A stretch of DNA of 64,000 nucleotides from Fonsecaea monophora. Taxonomy: Eukaryota; Ascomycota; Eurotiomycetes; Chaetothyriales; Herpotrichiellaceae. The stretch spans positions 310,001-374,000 of the forward strand of contig NW_019173940.1 in the NCBI RefSeq assembly GCF_001642475.1, given 5' to 3'. A program made the translations under genes and the position numbers. The notes under the pieces are model-generated. The model did not search any database, was not told where the DNA came from, and saw only the letters and a program-made list of their open reading frames with translations. This document shows positions 10,426 to 22,781 of this stretch, piece by piece (position 1 is the first letter of the stretch; the number at the start of each line of letters is the position of its first letter).

Positions 10426-13045
10426 ATGGACGGTGCCTCCACTGGTAAGCAGGCACCTCCAACACAACCACAACCACAACCACAAGCGAATCAACCTCAC
10501 CGTGGAGGACGAGTTGCCTGTGTCCTTTGCCATTCCCGGCGCATTCGTTGCAATGCATATGACTCTCAACCATGTTCGAATTGCGCCGCTGCACAAGTCT
10601 CGTGCCAGTTGATTGAATCGAAAAGAGGCCGGTAGGCACTCCTCTACTTCATCCACCTCGTCCCCTGCGCCAGCGACATTTGAACTGATAGGGACAACGG
10701 CAGATATATACGGCCACGGACCAAGAACTCACAGGCTCGTTCGTTAGGCTTCCGTCTTCAACCAGATCATGATGCTTCGAAAGCCGCCACGACCGCTCAG
10801 AGCGTGCAACCTCCGATTGGTCAAAGACTGCCAGATTCCACATTCGATTTCAACAAGTCAGTTGATGGAGTCTCGTTGAGGATCGAGCCACTCGATTTTG
10901 GCTCCGATGTCGTGCCTTCACAGCCATTGGCAGGAAATGAAGGCTCTTCTAAAGAAGGCTCCGAGAACCTCTACGCGCGGCTGAGTGAGCAGTGCCTGTC
11001 GCCTCCGGAAACCCGCCACATCCAAGGATTTCAAAGCATATATCTGGGAGAATCGTGGCTGTTGACATACGTTGTTCAAAAGGTGATCAATGCAGACGCA
11101 GCATCCGATATCAGTGGCAGCTCTCCATCTTCCCTCCAGGTCCCCCTGCCAGCGACTGTCGGCGATAAGCCTGACAATTTCGGCTACGACACCAGACTGG
11201 ATGCGGAGGAGATGGAAGTCCTCAATATCAGAGGAGCCTTTGTGCTACCCGAGCGACGAGTTTCCGACAAGCTGATCCAGACCTTCTTCGAATGCGTCTA
11301 TCCGGCATTTCCCATCTTCGATCGAGAGCACTTTGCACAGCTATACGAGTCGAATCAGTTGTCACTTCTCATATTGCACTCCATCTACGCGGTTTCGAGC
11401 ACGATGTGCGAGGAAGATGTGATTGCCGAATCCGGATTTGAGAGCCGAAACGCAGCTCGTAAAGTCTTCCTCAAACGTGCCAAAGCTCTTCATGACGCAG
11501 ATTACGAAACCAACAAGGTTACACTGGTTCAGGCTACCTTCCTCCTAAGCTTCTTGTGGAAGGGTGCCACGGACGAAAAAGATATGTTCTATTGGCTTTC
11601 GATAGCTATCGGCAACGCTCAAGGCAAAGGAATGCACAGAACGTAAGCATTCAACGGCTCTGATCATCAGGTGTTTTAGAGACTAACACACACCACCAGA
11701 ACCAAAGATTCCTCATTGACGCCTCGAGACCGCAGGCTGTGGAAACGAATTTGGTGGTCACTCTACGTGAGAATCCCTATCACTCAGGGAAGGGTCTTCA
11801 TCTAATGGTAGCAGGTCCGAGACCGCCACTGTTCTGGCAACATTGGCCGCCCCATGCGCATTCGAGATGATGATAACGACGTCGAACCCCTCGATGAGTC
11901 GGATTTTGAAGATGATCTTGCGCAGAACCCAACACTGTCAACACTTTATGGACGGAGTAGAAGGGTCCATATCCTCTTCGCGATTGCAATGAGCAAGCTT
12001 TCAGTCATTTGTATGTGCCCCCACCAGTGTGCGAATGACAGAAGTTGAGACCGAGAGCTAATGAGCGGCAGTTGGTGCAATCACACTGGCAAAATTTTCC
12101 ACAGGCCCGTCAAGACAGAGACTGAGCTGTGAAGAGCTCGGCTCTCAGTTACTGGAGTGGCGACAGCAGTTACCCCCGGAACTGCAGGATGGTGACGGGG
12201 AAGAGGACGGTGGCTTCTGGCCCAAGATGCTGGATTTGAGTTACAAGTCCGTCAAGTTTCAGACTTCTGTCTACCGCTGGGCAAAGTCCCTCATGCTGAC
12301 TCCATCGTATAGTCATCACCTCATCCTGCTACATCGCCCTGAGAACAGCAAAATCGTGGTCGACAAGAAACTGCTCCAGTCGCCAGCATACACTGCCACG
12401 AGGAGGATAACTGCCATTGCTGATGATTTCCTTGCATTGGGTCTGCTTCGTAAGTCGCAATTGCAAATGTAAGCCCTCCAACGCCCCCACCCCCCTTGTC
12501 CCAGGTTTTTACCATGACTGAGACAAAGCAGATGCCCAACTCTGTTCTCGGCGCTGACCATGTATGTGCTCATGGCGCGAAGTCCGGACAGCATGCAGCG
12601 AAGGCTTGCCGAACACAAGGCACAGCTTTTGCTACTCGCCTGTGCCGAGGTTGCAAAGACGTGGCCGGCGTGTGACTGGATCATGAAATTGTTTGAAACG
12701 ATATTCAAGAACATGGAGAAGAGAAGTCAGACGCAGGTCCCCCAACCGGCCCTGGGCGATCCGTATCATAGTGGTTCTGGACCGACCCAGCAAGCAACTA
12801 CAATCCGCGCCGGGCAGGGCACCCACAGAGAGTCTCAGCACGAACAGGTCTCGCTGAACAATTACCAAGATCAAAGGGCATCAAGTCCATCGGCAAACAT
12901 GTTGGATGCGGGAGTGCTGGCGGACATGCCACTCCACCACCAGTTTCTCAATGTGCCCGAATTCTGCGATCAAGATCTTCTCAGCGTGCTGCCACTGGAC
13001 TTTGGACTGCCTCACGATGTCTTTCCTTACATGATGGAAAGTTGA
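10426..13045 (+). CDS. Zn2Cys6 transcription factor with Fungal_trans domain, likely cluster regulator
   Basis: Six exons (10426-10631, 10704-11642, 11700-11766, 11815-12010, 12072-12468, 12532-13045) give about 772 aa with every junction in frame. The zinc cluster uses Cys32, 35, 42, 50, 53 and 60 (CVLCHSRRIRC...CSNC...C), after a Gln/Pro-rich N-terminus, and continues KRGRYIRPRTK. The middle domain carries FFECVYPAFPIFDREHF, WKRIWWSLYVRDRHCSGNIG and GRPMRIRDDDNDVEPL, the Fungal_trans signature. It is a nuclear DNA-binding activator or repressor. It sits between the two BVMO genes, divergent from BVMO1 and tail to tail with BVMO2 (112 bp apart). This placement makes it the probable pathway-specific regulator, which is inference. 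Confidence 0.93.
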
Positions 13046-13157
13046 AATGTTGAACTTTTATCTCGATTTCTCTCTTTATTACACCTCCGAAAGCGTGTGG
13101 GTGAGTGACCTGTCTAACTAGAAACCAGAACGACATTCACTACTCAGTGTCGGCCAT

Positions 13158-15985
13158 CTAGCAGGGGACATAGTATCCTAAATCTCCATTCTCGACCTCC
13201 AGCTGGGTAAAGCCATTACCCAGAAATCTCCAGCGATTCTGCGAAGACGACCGCACATTAGATAACTCGATCGTCTCAATGTACATAAGCAATGAAACGA
13301 AAAAGCCCTTACCTTGCTCCGGTAGTCGATGTCAAAATCTTCTCCACGAATATGTTCCACCATATCTTTCTGAAAGGGTTGTCAATCCACCGTCAAGCTC
13401 GGTCATTAAGGCAAGTACTCACATAATGCAGGATACTTCCAGGGTATAAGGCCGTCACTCTGCCATCGACTTTTCCGTTCTTGTACCAACTCCTGAAAAG
13501 GCAGCAAAATTAGTTCAAAAGTCCGAAGGGGGACCAAAACCTGGATGTTCCAGAAAAACGCCCGAGGGAAAAAATAGCATAAAGCTTGTGCTTTTCGCCT
13601 TTGCCTTGACTTTGCACTCACCTGCATCCACTAGACCAGACAGTCCGCTTCATGAGTTCATCACCCCAAACGTTCCAATCATTCTGGACTTGCGCCTTGA
13701 CCTCGAACGATCTGATATCTTCCCGGGTCATTTTGACCAGCCACTTCAGCACATAGTCCGCCGTCCAGTCAATCGCCGACGTCAGGCTCCCGTGTCCCAC
13801 TGGTCCCGCAGGGCCCATGAACATGAAATAGTTGGGCTGGCCATTGGTAGCGAGGGAGAAGTAGCTGGTAGGCTCATCCTTCCACTCGTCGGCGAGGGAT
13901 CGCCCCTTGCGCCCGAGTTGCTGCCACCTGGGCCTGAAGGAGACGTCAAAGCCCGTGGCCATGACGATTGCATCGAATTCGCGATGTTTACCGTCCGCTG
14001 TACGGATACCGGTCTCGGTAATCTCGACGATCGCGTCGTCGACAAGCTCGGCGTTGCCTTGCTTCAAGCACTCGAGATATCCCGTGCCAGGTGTTAGACG
14101 CCGACCTGTGTGTTGTATAATTTATCAGCCAGTGGTCACCTGTAATATCGACTGGGCATTGGGGATCGGGTTTTTGTTTTCCATTCAAAAAATCAACCGT
14201 GGCCACTTACAACCAAGCGACCAATTTGGCACCAGCTTTTCGATCAACTTCTCATCACCTCCCAGTCGCTCGTACATGAGAGCCTTGACACCTTTCATGG
14301 CTTCGAGATTTGTTGGAGCTCCTTCGATGAGCTAAATGAAAATATGCCCCGATCAGCTTGCACCTCGACTTGGATTGTGGCAAGCCACTGAGAAACTCAC
14401 TGCCGAGTAGAACGTGTTCTGCACATGGACGAGCTTCTGCCGCAGGTCCTTCAGCTCTTCGGGATGCGACCGGAATCTTGCTTGCTCTTCGGTCGTATCT
14501 GCGAGCACGTTTCATCAGGTCCATGATCGATATATTTCGGCCCCAAAAGATATATCGGAACTCTTACATGCGGGATTTCCACCAGGATCTTTCGAGAAGT
14601 CATCGGCAAAGGGGGCCGAGATCCACTAGGAATCCAGATCAGTCTCACACTCGAACACATCCCAGCTCAACCATGACAAATTGGGAAAATTTTTTGGGGT
14701 AGGAAAAAAAAAATTAAATTCTTACAGCTTTCGATCGAATAAAATTCACCATCTTGCTCGCAACCTTTTGCATTTCTGGCACAATCTGGATCCCTGAGGA
14801 ACCGTTGCCAACGACAGCAACGCGCTTCCCGGAAAAGTCAAAATCATCGCGCCAGTTGGCCGAGTGACACAGATGTCCTTTGAATTTGTCGAGACCAGGA
14901 ATTGAGGGCCATGACCAGTGACTAGAACCGAACAATGGGTCAATTCAAAAGTGCTGCAAAATAATTCTCGACAATGCTCGGGGGAAATGAAAATGTGTGG
15001 GAAAATGAATGGCCACATACTTGAGGACTCCCGAACCATTGAGCAGCACATGACACCAGTCATCCACCAATTCTGTTCCTTTCAAGACCTGGATCTTCCA
15101 GATTCCGCCGTCTTCGTCCCAGATGGCCGATTTGACCTCGGAATTGAGCTGGACGTCCCGATCGAGATTGTACTCTCTGGTGACTTTCTTGAGGTATCGT
15201 TGGATCTCTGGGCCGGTGGCGTAGCTGGTCTGATGTCAGGACTCGGGACTTTGGTGTACTTGGTATGGGATGAAAAACAAAAGAAACTCACTAATGGCTC
15301 CATTCCGGATTGGGAATATCGACAAAGGTATATATATGCTAATAGAAATTTTGAATGAGCAAGGTGTCCGACATGGCTCCGGAGTGATCACCAGAACATA
15401 CAGCCGGAACGTCGCACATCACCTAGGTAGTCGAATTGTCAGTACCTTGATCACAAAGGCTTATGGTCCTTGACCTAGAGAATTCGACAAACGTACCCCA
15501 GGATATCTGTTCTCGTACCAAGTTCCACCTATCTCGGGCTCTCAAACAATCAGCAACTCCATTGAGTCTTGACCGGTCGTGAGCTCTTTTCCTCACATTC
15601 TTCTCGTATATCACGTGCTCAATGATATCGTCCAGCTTATGGGTCCGTTGAATCTTGTTTGCCATTGTCAACCCTGGAAGAGAGAAAAATTCAGTATCAT
15701 GACTTGTGACTCGTCGGCCACGGCTGCTGGGAGTCGAAATGGTTCTCAAGCACGCTCACCACTGAAACCCGCGCCGATTGTTATGACTCTCAATCGAACA
15801 TGTGGCTTGCCCAAGAATTCGTCTCGTATATCCACCCAATTCGTCGGCTTCTGCTGCTCGTGCTTTGAAATCCCATCAACGAGAGTGGCATCGACATGGT
15901 CGATGCCATTGGCGATCGGTTCCTTCTCTCGACCGTCTATTGCCACAGCCCCAGCGGCGGACAGCGCATCGACATCCACACTCAT
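13158..15985 (-). CDS. Baeyer-Villiger-type flavin monooxygenase (BVMO) 2
   Basis: Second BVMO, clearly distinct in sequence from the first and with an N-terminal extension of about 70 residues (MSVDVDALSAAGAVAIDGRE...). The start ATG is at 15985 and TAG ends at 13158. Motifs in order after splicing: FAD site ITIGAGFSG, GLTMANKIQRTHKLDDII, GGTWYENRYPG-VMCDVPA-HIYTFVDIPNPEWSHY, the fingerprint FKGHLCHSANW, the NADPH site GNGSSGIQ, VMATGFDVSF, and MGPAGPVGHGSL. The final exon reads NRWRFLGNGFTQLEVENG and ends GYYVPC. About nine exons; all domains are present. It is expected to oxidise a cyclic or aryl ketone with NADPH and O2. It shares its promoter region with the divergent MFS transporter. 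Confidence 0.9.
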
Positions 15986-16436
15986 GATTAAAGGCCTTTT
16001 GGATTGTGTCTGACTCGAGAAGGACTGATGCTACCTTGGTTGTAATTCCTGAATGGACCTGGATTTGAAACGATGAGTGCCGCACACCGAACCTTAGTCT
16101 TTGTTATTCAACACCGAGTCACTGACAACTGGTAGACCATATATTTTACGGTGTTTGTCTCCTTGACAAGGTCTAGGTACTTGTGCAGGACTGATCCGGA
16201 TCTAAAATGTGGGACCTCTCGCAAGACCGGAGTACTATTCACAGTTGTCACCTGCTGTGTTAGAATATCACGACTTAAGATGCAGCATCATGTCATTCCA
16301 CCAGGAGACAGGGACACGGACGAACAAGCGGACGAGTAAGACTTGTCACCGTATCCAACAGACTGAAGATCCACTACCTCAGCCGAATAGGACATCGCGA
16401 GTGATCATTGGCCGAGGTCGAAATGCCCCGAACTCC

Positions 16437-16445
16437 CAAGACGCC
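16437..16445 (-). promoter_or_regulatory. candidate cluster-motif half site CAAGACGCC
   Basis: Half of the palindrome seen at 20012-20028, 452 bp upstream of the BVMO2 start codon. It is about 60 bp from a second copy. Confidence 0.35.
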
Positions 16446-16495
16446 AGTGATGTAGCAGAAAGTCACTGCACGAGGTTCGCAAAGACTTTCGATAA

Positions 16496-16507
16496 CGGCA
16501 TCTTGGC
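16496..16507 (+). promoter_or_regulatory. candidate cluster-motif copy CGGCATCTTGGC
   Basis: Identical to the 12-mer at 5243-5254. It lies 511 bp upstream of BVMO2 (minus) and 773 bp upstream of the transporter (plus). Confidence 0.4.
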
Positions 16508-17279
16508 ATAATTATACATTATCAAGAACCCGAGAAGAATGAGGAGCTTCTGGATACGATAACAACACCTAATCCGTCTAAACTACTCTTTCTACTATTG
16601 TTTCTCCCGCCTAACCCCAAGTGACGCTCTCGAATCCCCGTGGGGAGGCCTCAATCTCCACAGACTTGACGCGACATCATGAAGCCGAACACGACTCCTT
16701 CGTGATTCGTAGGTTGTGAATCCCCGGCATCATGCTCAATTCGAGAGCAAATGGGGGCCGGCTAACTGTATACGATAGATCCTTGGCTTGCGAATAGTGT
16801 GCGGAAAGACTAAAGTCGCAGTATGTTGACGGCCCGGTCTCGAAGAAGTTGAACCACTGTACTCACAAACAAGGCTGCTCGGACCTTCTGGACGAGGTCT
16901 CAACTCTCACTACTGCTGAGAACGCGATTTTGTCGATTTAATCTCGAACACCCACATCCAAGTCCCCTCTTTACTTGACGAAGAGCGGACTGAAAGAATA
17001 AAGTGTAACACACAGCCCTTCCTCAGTTTCGAGCTTTGAGCTTTGCGGGGGACGCAATATATAAAACAGTCTACAGACTACCGTTGTCGCCCGTGCTGGT
17101 TTCCTTCCCGACTCACAGGCACCAGCTTCGTTGGAGATCACTTTGAAAAACTTTCGAGCTTGCACCATTTCTACCTGCCTATCTACGTACAGGCTATCTG
17201 GCCAGCCTACACGACGAAACATCTCGCACCTTTCAAAACGTTTTGAGAAAGCAGACTTGCCTCTCCGTGACCGCCCATC

Positions 17280-19279
17280 ATGAACAAATTCCAAATCCTT
17301 TGTTTGATGTACATTACGTTTGGTGGTGCCTTTTACGGATACGACTTTGGTGTGTTTCCATGTTTTGTTCATGATATCTATCTTATCCCCCCCATATGAG
17401 AACTGCCATCGGCACGGACTTTAGTCTTTTTAGTGCCACGCGAAACATACAGACTGACAGCTAAGAAACCACTTTCCCGGGACATTGCTGATCACAAATC
17501 CAGGAATCATCTCGTGCGTTTTGGGATACTCCGAATTCATCAGTTACTACGGCTTCACTCCGACAACTATTGGCGCCTTCAACTCGGCCTACTATGCCGC
17601 TTGTGCCGTCGGAACCGCCATGAATGGGTATTTGCCCAACAGGTATGGCCGGTTGTGGACGATACGGATCGGATGTTTGATCTCGTTTGTGGGAATCATT
17701 CTCCAGACTGCGGCCGTCAACTTTGCCATGCTCTTGATTGGCCGCATCATCGGGGGCATTGCCACGGGAATCATCTTTGGGATTTGTCCCGTTTATGCCA
17801 GCGAGATCTCTCCGCCTCAGATGCGTGGAAGAGCAGGTGCTTTATTCGCGTATGTTATCCCAAAAAAGGCATTCGGCCCCGTTTTGACCAAGAACTGACT
17901 CCCCTTTTTTTGGTTCCTTGAACAGGCTCAACATCTCCTTGGCCAATTGTCTCACCGTCTGGATTGGACTTGGTCTGTACTTCATCCCTGGGAATGCCGC
18001 CTTCCGCATCCTCTTCGGGTTCCAACTCCTTCCCGGGTTATGTATGCTCGCAGGGTCTCCGTGGATGCCTGAGTCACCACGGTGGCTGGCCCTGACCGAC
18101 CGATATGAGGACTGTCTCGCCGTGCTCAAGCGGATCCATGGCAATGAGAAGGACGACTCGGATTCGTTCTTCGCACGCGAATTCCATCAAATCAGAGCCC
18201 AGATCGAATTGGAGAAGAGGGATAAGATCGGGGTCAAAGATATCGTCATGAAGCCTTCTTACCGTCGACGAGTGGTTCTGATCATGGCTTTTTATTTTTT
18301 CCAACAGTAAGTTTTCCGGCACCTCACCTCCTTATAGCTTCCGAGAGAGAGAGAGAAGGGGGTGGAAAGCTGACGAGATTTGCACAGGGCAACTGGTATT
18401 TTGCCTCAGGCGGTCTACCAGGTGCAAATCTACACGCTCTTGAAAACCACTCCGGTTATGTCACTCGTACTCGTCGGAGTCTGGGGCAGTGTTTCGACAT
18501 TCGCGGTTCTCAGTCTCGGCTTTTGGTTCGACAAGATCGGCCGTCGAAATGCTCTGGTGGGTTCAGATTTTTTTTTTTTTTCAATCCCCCTAATTCGTTC
18601 GTGCTCGACTGATGCCAGTAATCTGATTGTTGCAGTTCCTCTCCTACGCCATCATGATTCCCGCATCGATCATTATTGTCGGTCTGTGGGCTGCCTTTGA
18701 GCACGGCGGGCAGAGCAATCTCGGCCTAGCAAAAGGCATCAACGTTGGTATCTTTCTGACCGTGTTCGGATACGCGGCTGTTATGAATACCTTTGGCACC
18801 ACAGTGAGTACTGAATCTTCTTTTTCACAAACCCACATCAACACACACAAGAGAATCCTAGGTTACTAACCACCCCTTTCCTCTAGTACGCATCAGAAAT
18901 CATGCCAACCAAGATCCGCGCGACAGGAGTGGCGGCAGGCTACATCGTTTTCAACGCCATGGGTGTGCTAATGACCCAGACCGCGCCACTGGCGATCGCT
19001 GCCATGACCTGGAAGTACTTTATCATTTGGCTGGTTCTCGACTGCCTCTACGTGGTCATTGTGTACTTCTACTACCCAGAAACGAAGAACAAGACGCTCG
19101 AGGACATCGCCGGTGTGTTTGGTGACAAGGTCGCCGAGTCCTGGGAGGAGACTAAACACTTTGTCGAGGAGGACAATGGAGTGGTTCAGTCCCTGTCGCT
19201 TTCTGACGAGAAAGTGTCCAATCCGCAGGTGGTGGCGTCTCCTTTGCACGTTGAGACTGTTACGCGGTCTGCGGCTTGA
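17280..19279 (+). CDS. MFS transporter, sugar porter family
   Basis: Membrane transporter with about 12 predicted helices, expected in the plasma membrane. The start ATG at 17280 gives MNKFQILCLMYITFGGAFYG. Six exons read in frame. Family motifs: GYDFG in helix 1, NRYGRLWTIRIG after helix 2, ASEISPPQMRGRAGALF, PESPRWL before the central loop, FDKIGRR after helix 8, and PETKNKTLEDI after helix 12. Junctions such as FFFQQ-ATGILPQAVYQVQIY restore continuous helices. It differs from the hexose transporters in lacking a clear QQxxGxxxFxYY signature. The cargo may be the cluster substrate rather than a sugar, which is inference. It is divergent from BVMO2. Confidence 0.92.
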
Positions 19280-20011
19280 GGGAGTTTGGAAAGTGGACAG
19301 TGAACAGTGAGAAGTAGACAGGAATGTCTCGTTGCAGCCCCTGCGGCCTGTACATTGGACAGCTTGATCGTCTCTCAAGCGCACGATGCTCAAATACGTT
19401 TCAGGATGGTTGCTTGTCGAGAACAACGCGATCGGGGATGTTGGCCACTTCCAGAATTGACACTTTCGACATATATATATATGCATACATGGTGAAGCCT
19501 CACTGGAGCACCGCAAAAAACTTGGATAATAAGGCAAATGTCCCTGTTCTTCGCAATAAACCGCCAAGCTGCCTTGGCTATCATATGTTTCCATCATCAT
19601 AGGGTTGAACTTTGGACCTTGAAAAATCCACTCTGACAGCCTTGAGGTCGACATCAACGAGGCTCTGCGCTCGCTTCTCGTCAATACGTGCAGTCCTTCC
19701 GGTGCTGTCCCGCTTCGCTACAAGGTGGAGCCACAACTCGAGGACGCCGGCCACCCGCGCATGTCTTATCAGGAGAGACGGGTGCGAGGGCGTTTTTGCC
19801 CATTGTCAACAGTCTTGGAACTTTGAGGTGGTTGCTTTAGACTGTGCAAACCCAAGAAGTTTCCGAGTCCTGAGTAGGTGGGAAGAGACTGGAGGGACTG
19901 GAGAAGGCTTGTGGCAGGGAAAGCTACAAATGCGGTTGGTCCAGTGGAGTAAATGGAATTGTGCTAACTAGACCCGGCAAAGTGTCATGAGGCGGCGTCA
20001 GACCCTCTCCA

Positions 20012-20028
20012 CCAAGACGCCGTCTTGG
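20012..20028. promoter_or_regulatory. 17-bp palindrome CCAAGACG-C-CGTCTTGG, candidate operator
   Basis: Perfect inverted repeat with 8-bp arms around one base, 579 bp upstream of the Fe-ADH-like gene. It is the longest form of the motif shared by the block. Confidence 0.45.
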
Positions 20029-20385
20029 CCTTCAAGGGGATTGGCCCTCAGCTTGACGCACCCTCGGCCTTCGAAGTCGCCAACTCTGCAGACGACATCA
20101 AACGTCTTTCCCGATCTCTCCATATCGCTGGTCATCGCGTACACCTACAATAGCAAAGTTTCTGGCAGTGGACGCGTGCATGGTTTCCAGAATCTGCGCT
20201 GACTTCTCCACTTGACCGGCTGACGAGAACGGTCTACGCTCTAGATTGCAAGTCCTCCCATCACCTATTGACCTCTATTTGTCATCTGCGAATTGAAAAG
20301 GACGACCAAATAGCCTCGCGGCCAAGGCTTGTGCAAGGTTTCGTGAAGGTCAGAGGTTCTTGATCGGACTTTGCACTCGGGTTTT

Positions 20386-20394
20386 AAGACGGCG
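20386..20394 (-). promoter_or_regulatory. candidate cluster-motif half site AAGACGGCG
   Basis: Half site 213 bp upstream of the Fe-ADH-like start codon. It is the second copy in this promoter. Confidence 0.35.
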
Positions 20395-20551
20395 CATTGT
20401 TGTTTATTGGATCCTGGTGCAATAAGAGGTTGTCTCTTGGTGGTGGCCTGGTGTGAAGATCGCTGGCTGTTACATACTCAAGGGATCTCGTCCAGAAAAG
20501 GAAGGGCCTCGACACAGTCAGTCCAGTCGAAAACGAACAAGGCAAGCAATA

Positions 20552-20576
20552 ACGACGACGACGACGACGACGACGA
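20552..20576. repeat. (GAC)n trinucleotide repeat in the 5' leader
   Basis: About eight ACG/GAC units end some 30 bp before the ATG at 20607, so they probably lie in the 5' UTR. Confidence 0.9.
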
Positions 20577-20606
20577 GAAATTAACGCCACAAAATTGAAA
20601 ATAAAA

Positions 20607-22193
20607 ATGGGATCTGTCAGTCCCATGCCCTTGTTGGGCGAAGAGAGGACGGTACCAACCTTCCCATGGCGTGCCCGTGGCCTGGTCTCGTCGGGTCTGC
20701 CTTTCCCTGCCCTGGTCTCCAAACACGTGGATCGACTGGCCAAAAAGCGCGTCTTCCTCGTGGTGTCGGGATCGCTGGCTAAGCATACAGACTGCGTGAC
20801 AAGGCTGAAGGATGCGTTGGGAGACAAGCTGGCGGGTATCAATGTCGGATTTCCAAGTCACACACCATGGACACACGTGTTGAAGTTGGCCGAAGAGATG
20901 TGAGTCTCTCTCCCCTCCCCCTGCGGAGGCTTACAGTCTTTTCGATTGCTTTGTTGTGCGAAGGCAACTTTTTTTTGGGGACGCGCTCCTCCTCGGATAC
21001 CGAAAATTGAATTCCGTCAAAGGAGGTAAATAAAACAAACAAAAATCAGATGATCTCTAACTTCCAAGGAGTGGATAAACAGAAAACAAAGCAACGCAGA
21101 TATCGTGGTCACATGTGGCGGCGGCTCCATCACCGACGGCGTCAAGCTCGCCGGGTTGAGTCTGGCGAACGGCCTCACGTCCCTGCATGCGCTCGGCGCG
21201 ATGAGCGACAAGCTGAAAGCTGCGATGCTGCACGACATTGACTACAAATACGTCACGGACTCGGATCCTCCAGATGTGCATGCTCCGCCTTTCACCATGA
21301 TCAACGTTCCGACCACGCTTTCTGCAGGGGAATACTCGCCCTACGCAGGCGGGATCGACGCCACGGACGGCGTCAAGAAGATCTTTGTGCACCAGGGTCT
21401 CTTCGCGGACGTGGTGATTTTGGACCCGGAACTGGCGGCCAATTCGCCCGAGTGGGTGTGGATGAGTAGCGGGGTGAGAGCGATCGACCACTGCGTCGAG
21501 TTAATGGGGAGCCTGAATCCCGCGATTGAGAAGGAGACGGACGAGGCGGCGGAGAAGGGCTTGGTTCTGCTGGTAAGAGGGCTTTTGAAGCTGAGAAGGG
21601 AGCCGCAGGACCGGGAAGCTAGGCTAGAAACGCAGTTTGGATCGGTTTTGGCCATGGACGGTATGTTTCCCCCCGCAAGTCTTTTTTTTTTGGCTTGAGC
21701 TGCTCAAACTGGCACGCTGGTGTTTGTGTTCTGGAACAATGTTGTTCTGACCCTTTTTCTATCTTCAGGCCTATGTAGGGGCGTCCACCTGGGCGCTTCA
21801 CACGCCATTGGACACGAACTGGGCACCATGAACGTCGCACACGGACACACATCTTGCGTCCTCTGCCCGACGGTTATGAAATACAACGCCAGCGTCAACG
21901 GGCATCGCCAACAACGGGCTCTCAACGCCCTCTGGTCCGACCCGTACATTCGTGAGACGCTCGAGACTCGTTGCAATTTGACGCAGTCTTCCACCGACCT
22001 CGGGGATGTTCTCGATGCGCTTTTTCGCCAGTTCGGTATGCCGAGGACATTAAAGGAGGTCGGAGTGGAGGGGCAAGAGAAATTGACGGACCTGGCGAGA
22101 AAGTGCTTGGAAGATCCGTGGTGTAGGACGAACCCGATTCCGCTGGTGACCGAGGAGCAGGTGATGAAGATTCTGAAGCTTGTCGAGAAATAA
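20607..22193 (+). CDS. maleylacetate reductase-like iron-type alcohol dehydrogenase
   Basis: Three exons (20607-20899, 21092-21660, 21769-22193) give about 428 aa, slightly above the usual 350-400 of the Fe-ADH fold. The NAD(P) site is CGGGSITDG, followed by INVPTTLSAGEYSPYAG and DVVILDPEL. At the metal site the normal Asp of GxDAxxH is Arg in SGVRAIDHCVE. His residues remain in GASHAIGHELG and AHGHTSCVLCP. Loss of that Asp recalls maleylacetate reductases, which do not use iron (family knowledge). The likely job is reduction of an enol or keto acid with NAD(P)H. No ring-cleavage dioxygenase is nearby, so maleylacetate itself is uncertain as substrate. Two motif copies precede the gene. Confidence 0.83.
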
Positions 22194-22781
22194 AAGACTT
22201 CTAGGCTGAGGGGGGGAATAGATCAAAAGAGCTGAGAGTAGTAGAGGCCTCGCGAATCATTGACTCTGTTGGTTCGTAGACTATGTCTTCGAAGAAGGGA
22301 AGTTTTGACATCGTCATTTCTGGTGACAAGCATGTTTCAACGTTCAATTGTGATCCCCAAGTATAAGAAAATATTCAATCTCTGGACATTCAACACAGCT
22401 AAAAAGCTCAAGAGCAAGTTTTTTTCTTCCCCCTGTCTGATTGTATCGAGTTTCGAGGACGTACCGGACTTTTGGGGGTCCCTCTTAGGTCCTACCACTC
22501 AAGCATACCGGAGCTGGGTGAGCGGCCTTTTTGGTGGACGAATTTGTCAGCTTTCAAAAGCGCAAGACGGCGACACAAGCTGTCTAGTTAAGCTCCACTG
22601 ACACCTTGACATGGGCCATTGAAAGTGCCGCTGAGACGATCTTTCATCATGGCACGTAGTATACAATAAAGGGGCCCAAACCTTGCAAGAACGGTGTCAG
22701 TTTTGTTCACATACCTCCCAAAGCCGAAAATTTGTCACTCACCTGTCCAGTCCTCGTGAAACTTGACCTCAACCTCCCACA
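22194..22781. other. intergenic region upstream of the MDR reductase
   Basis: 588 bp without a supported gene. It contains one motif copy at 22563-22573. Confidence 0.55.
22563..22573 (-). promoter_or_regulatory. candidate cluster-motif half site CAAGACGGCGA
   Basis: It lies 209 bp upstream of the MDR reductase start. Its reverse complement TCGCCGTCTTG is close to the copies at 344 and 24553. Confidence 0.38.

Larger units (their letters stand above)
15986..17279. other. divergent promoter region between BVMO2 and the MFS transporter
   Basis: 1.29 kb with no supported gene. It contains two cluster-motif copies, at 16437-16445 and 16496-16507. Confidence 0.55.
19280..20606. other. intergenic region between transporter and Fe-ADH
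   Basis: 1.33 kb with no supported gene. It holds a 17-bp palindrome (20012-20028), a second motif copy (20386-20394) and a GAC trinucleotide run just before the next start codon. Confidence 0.55.
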
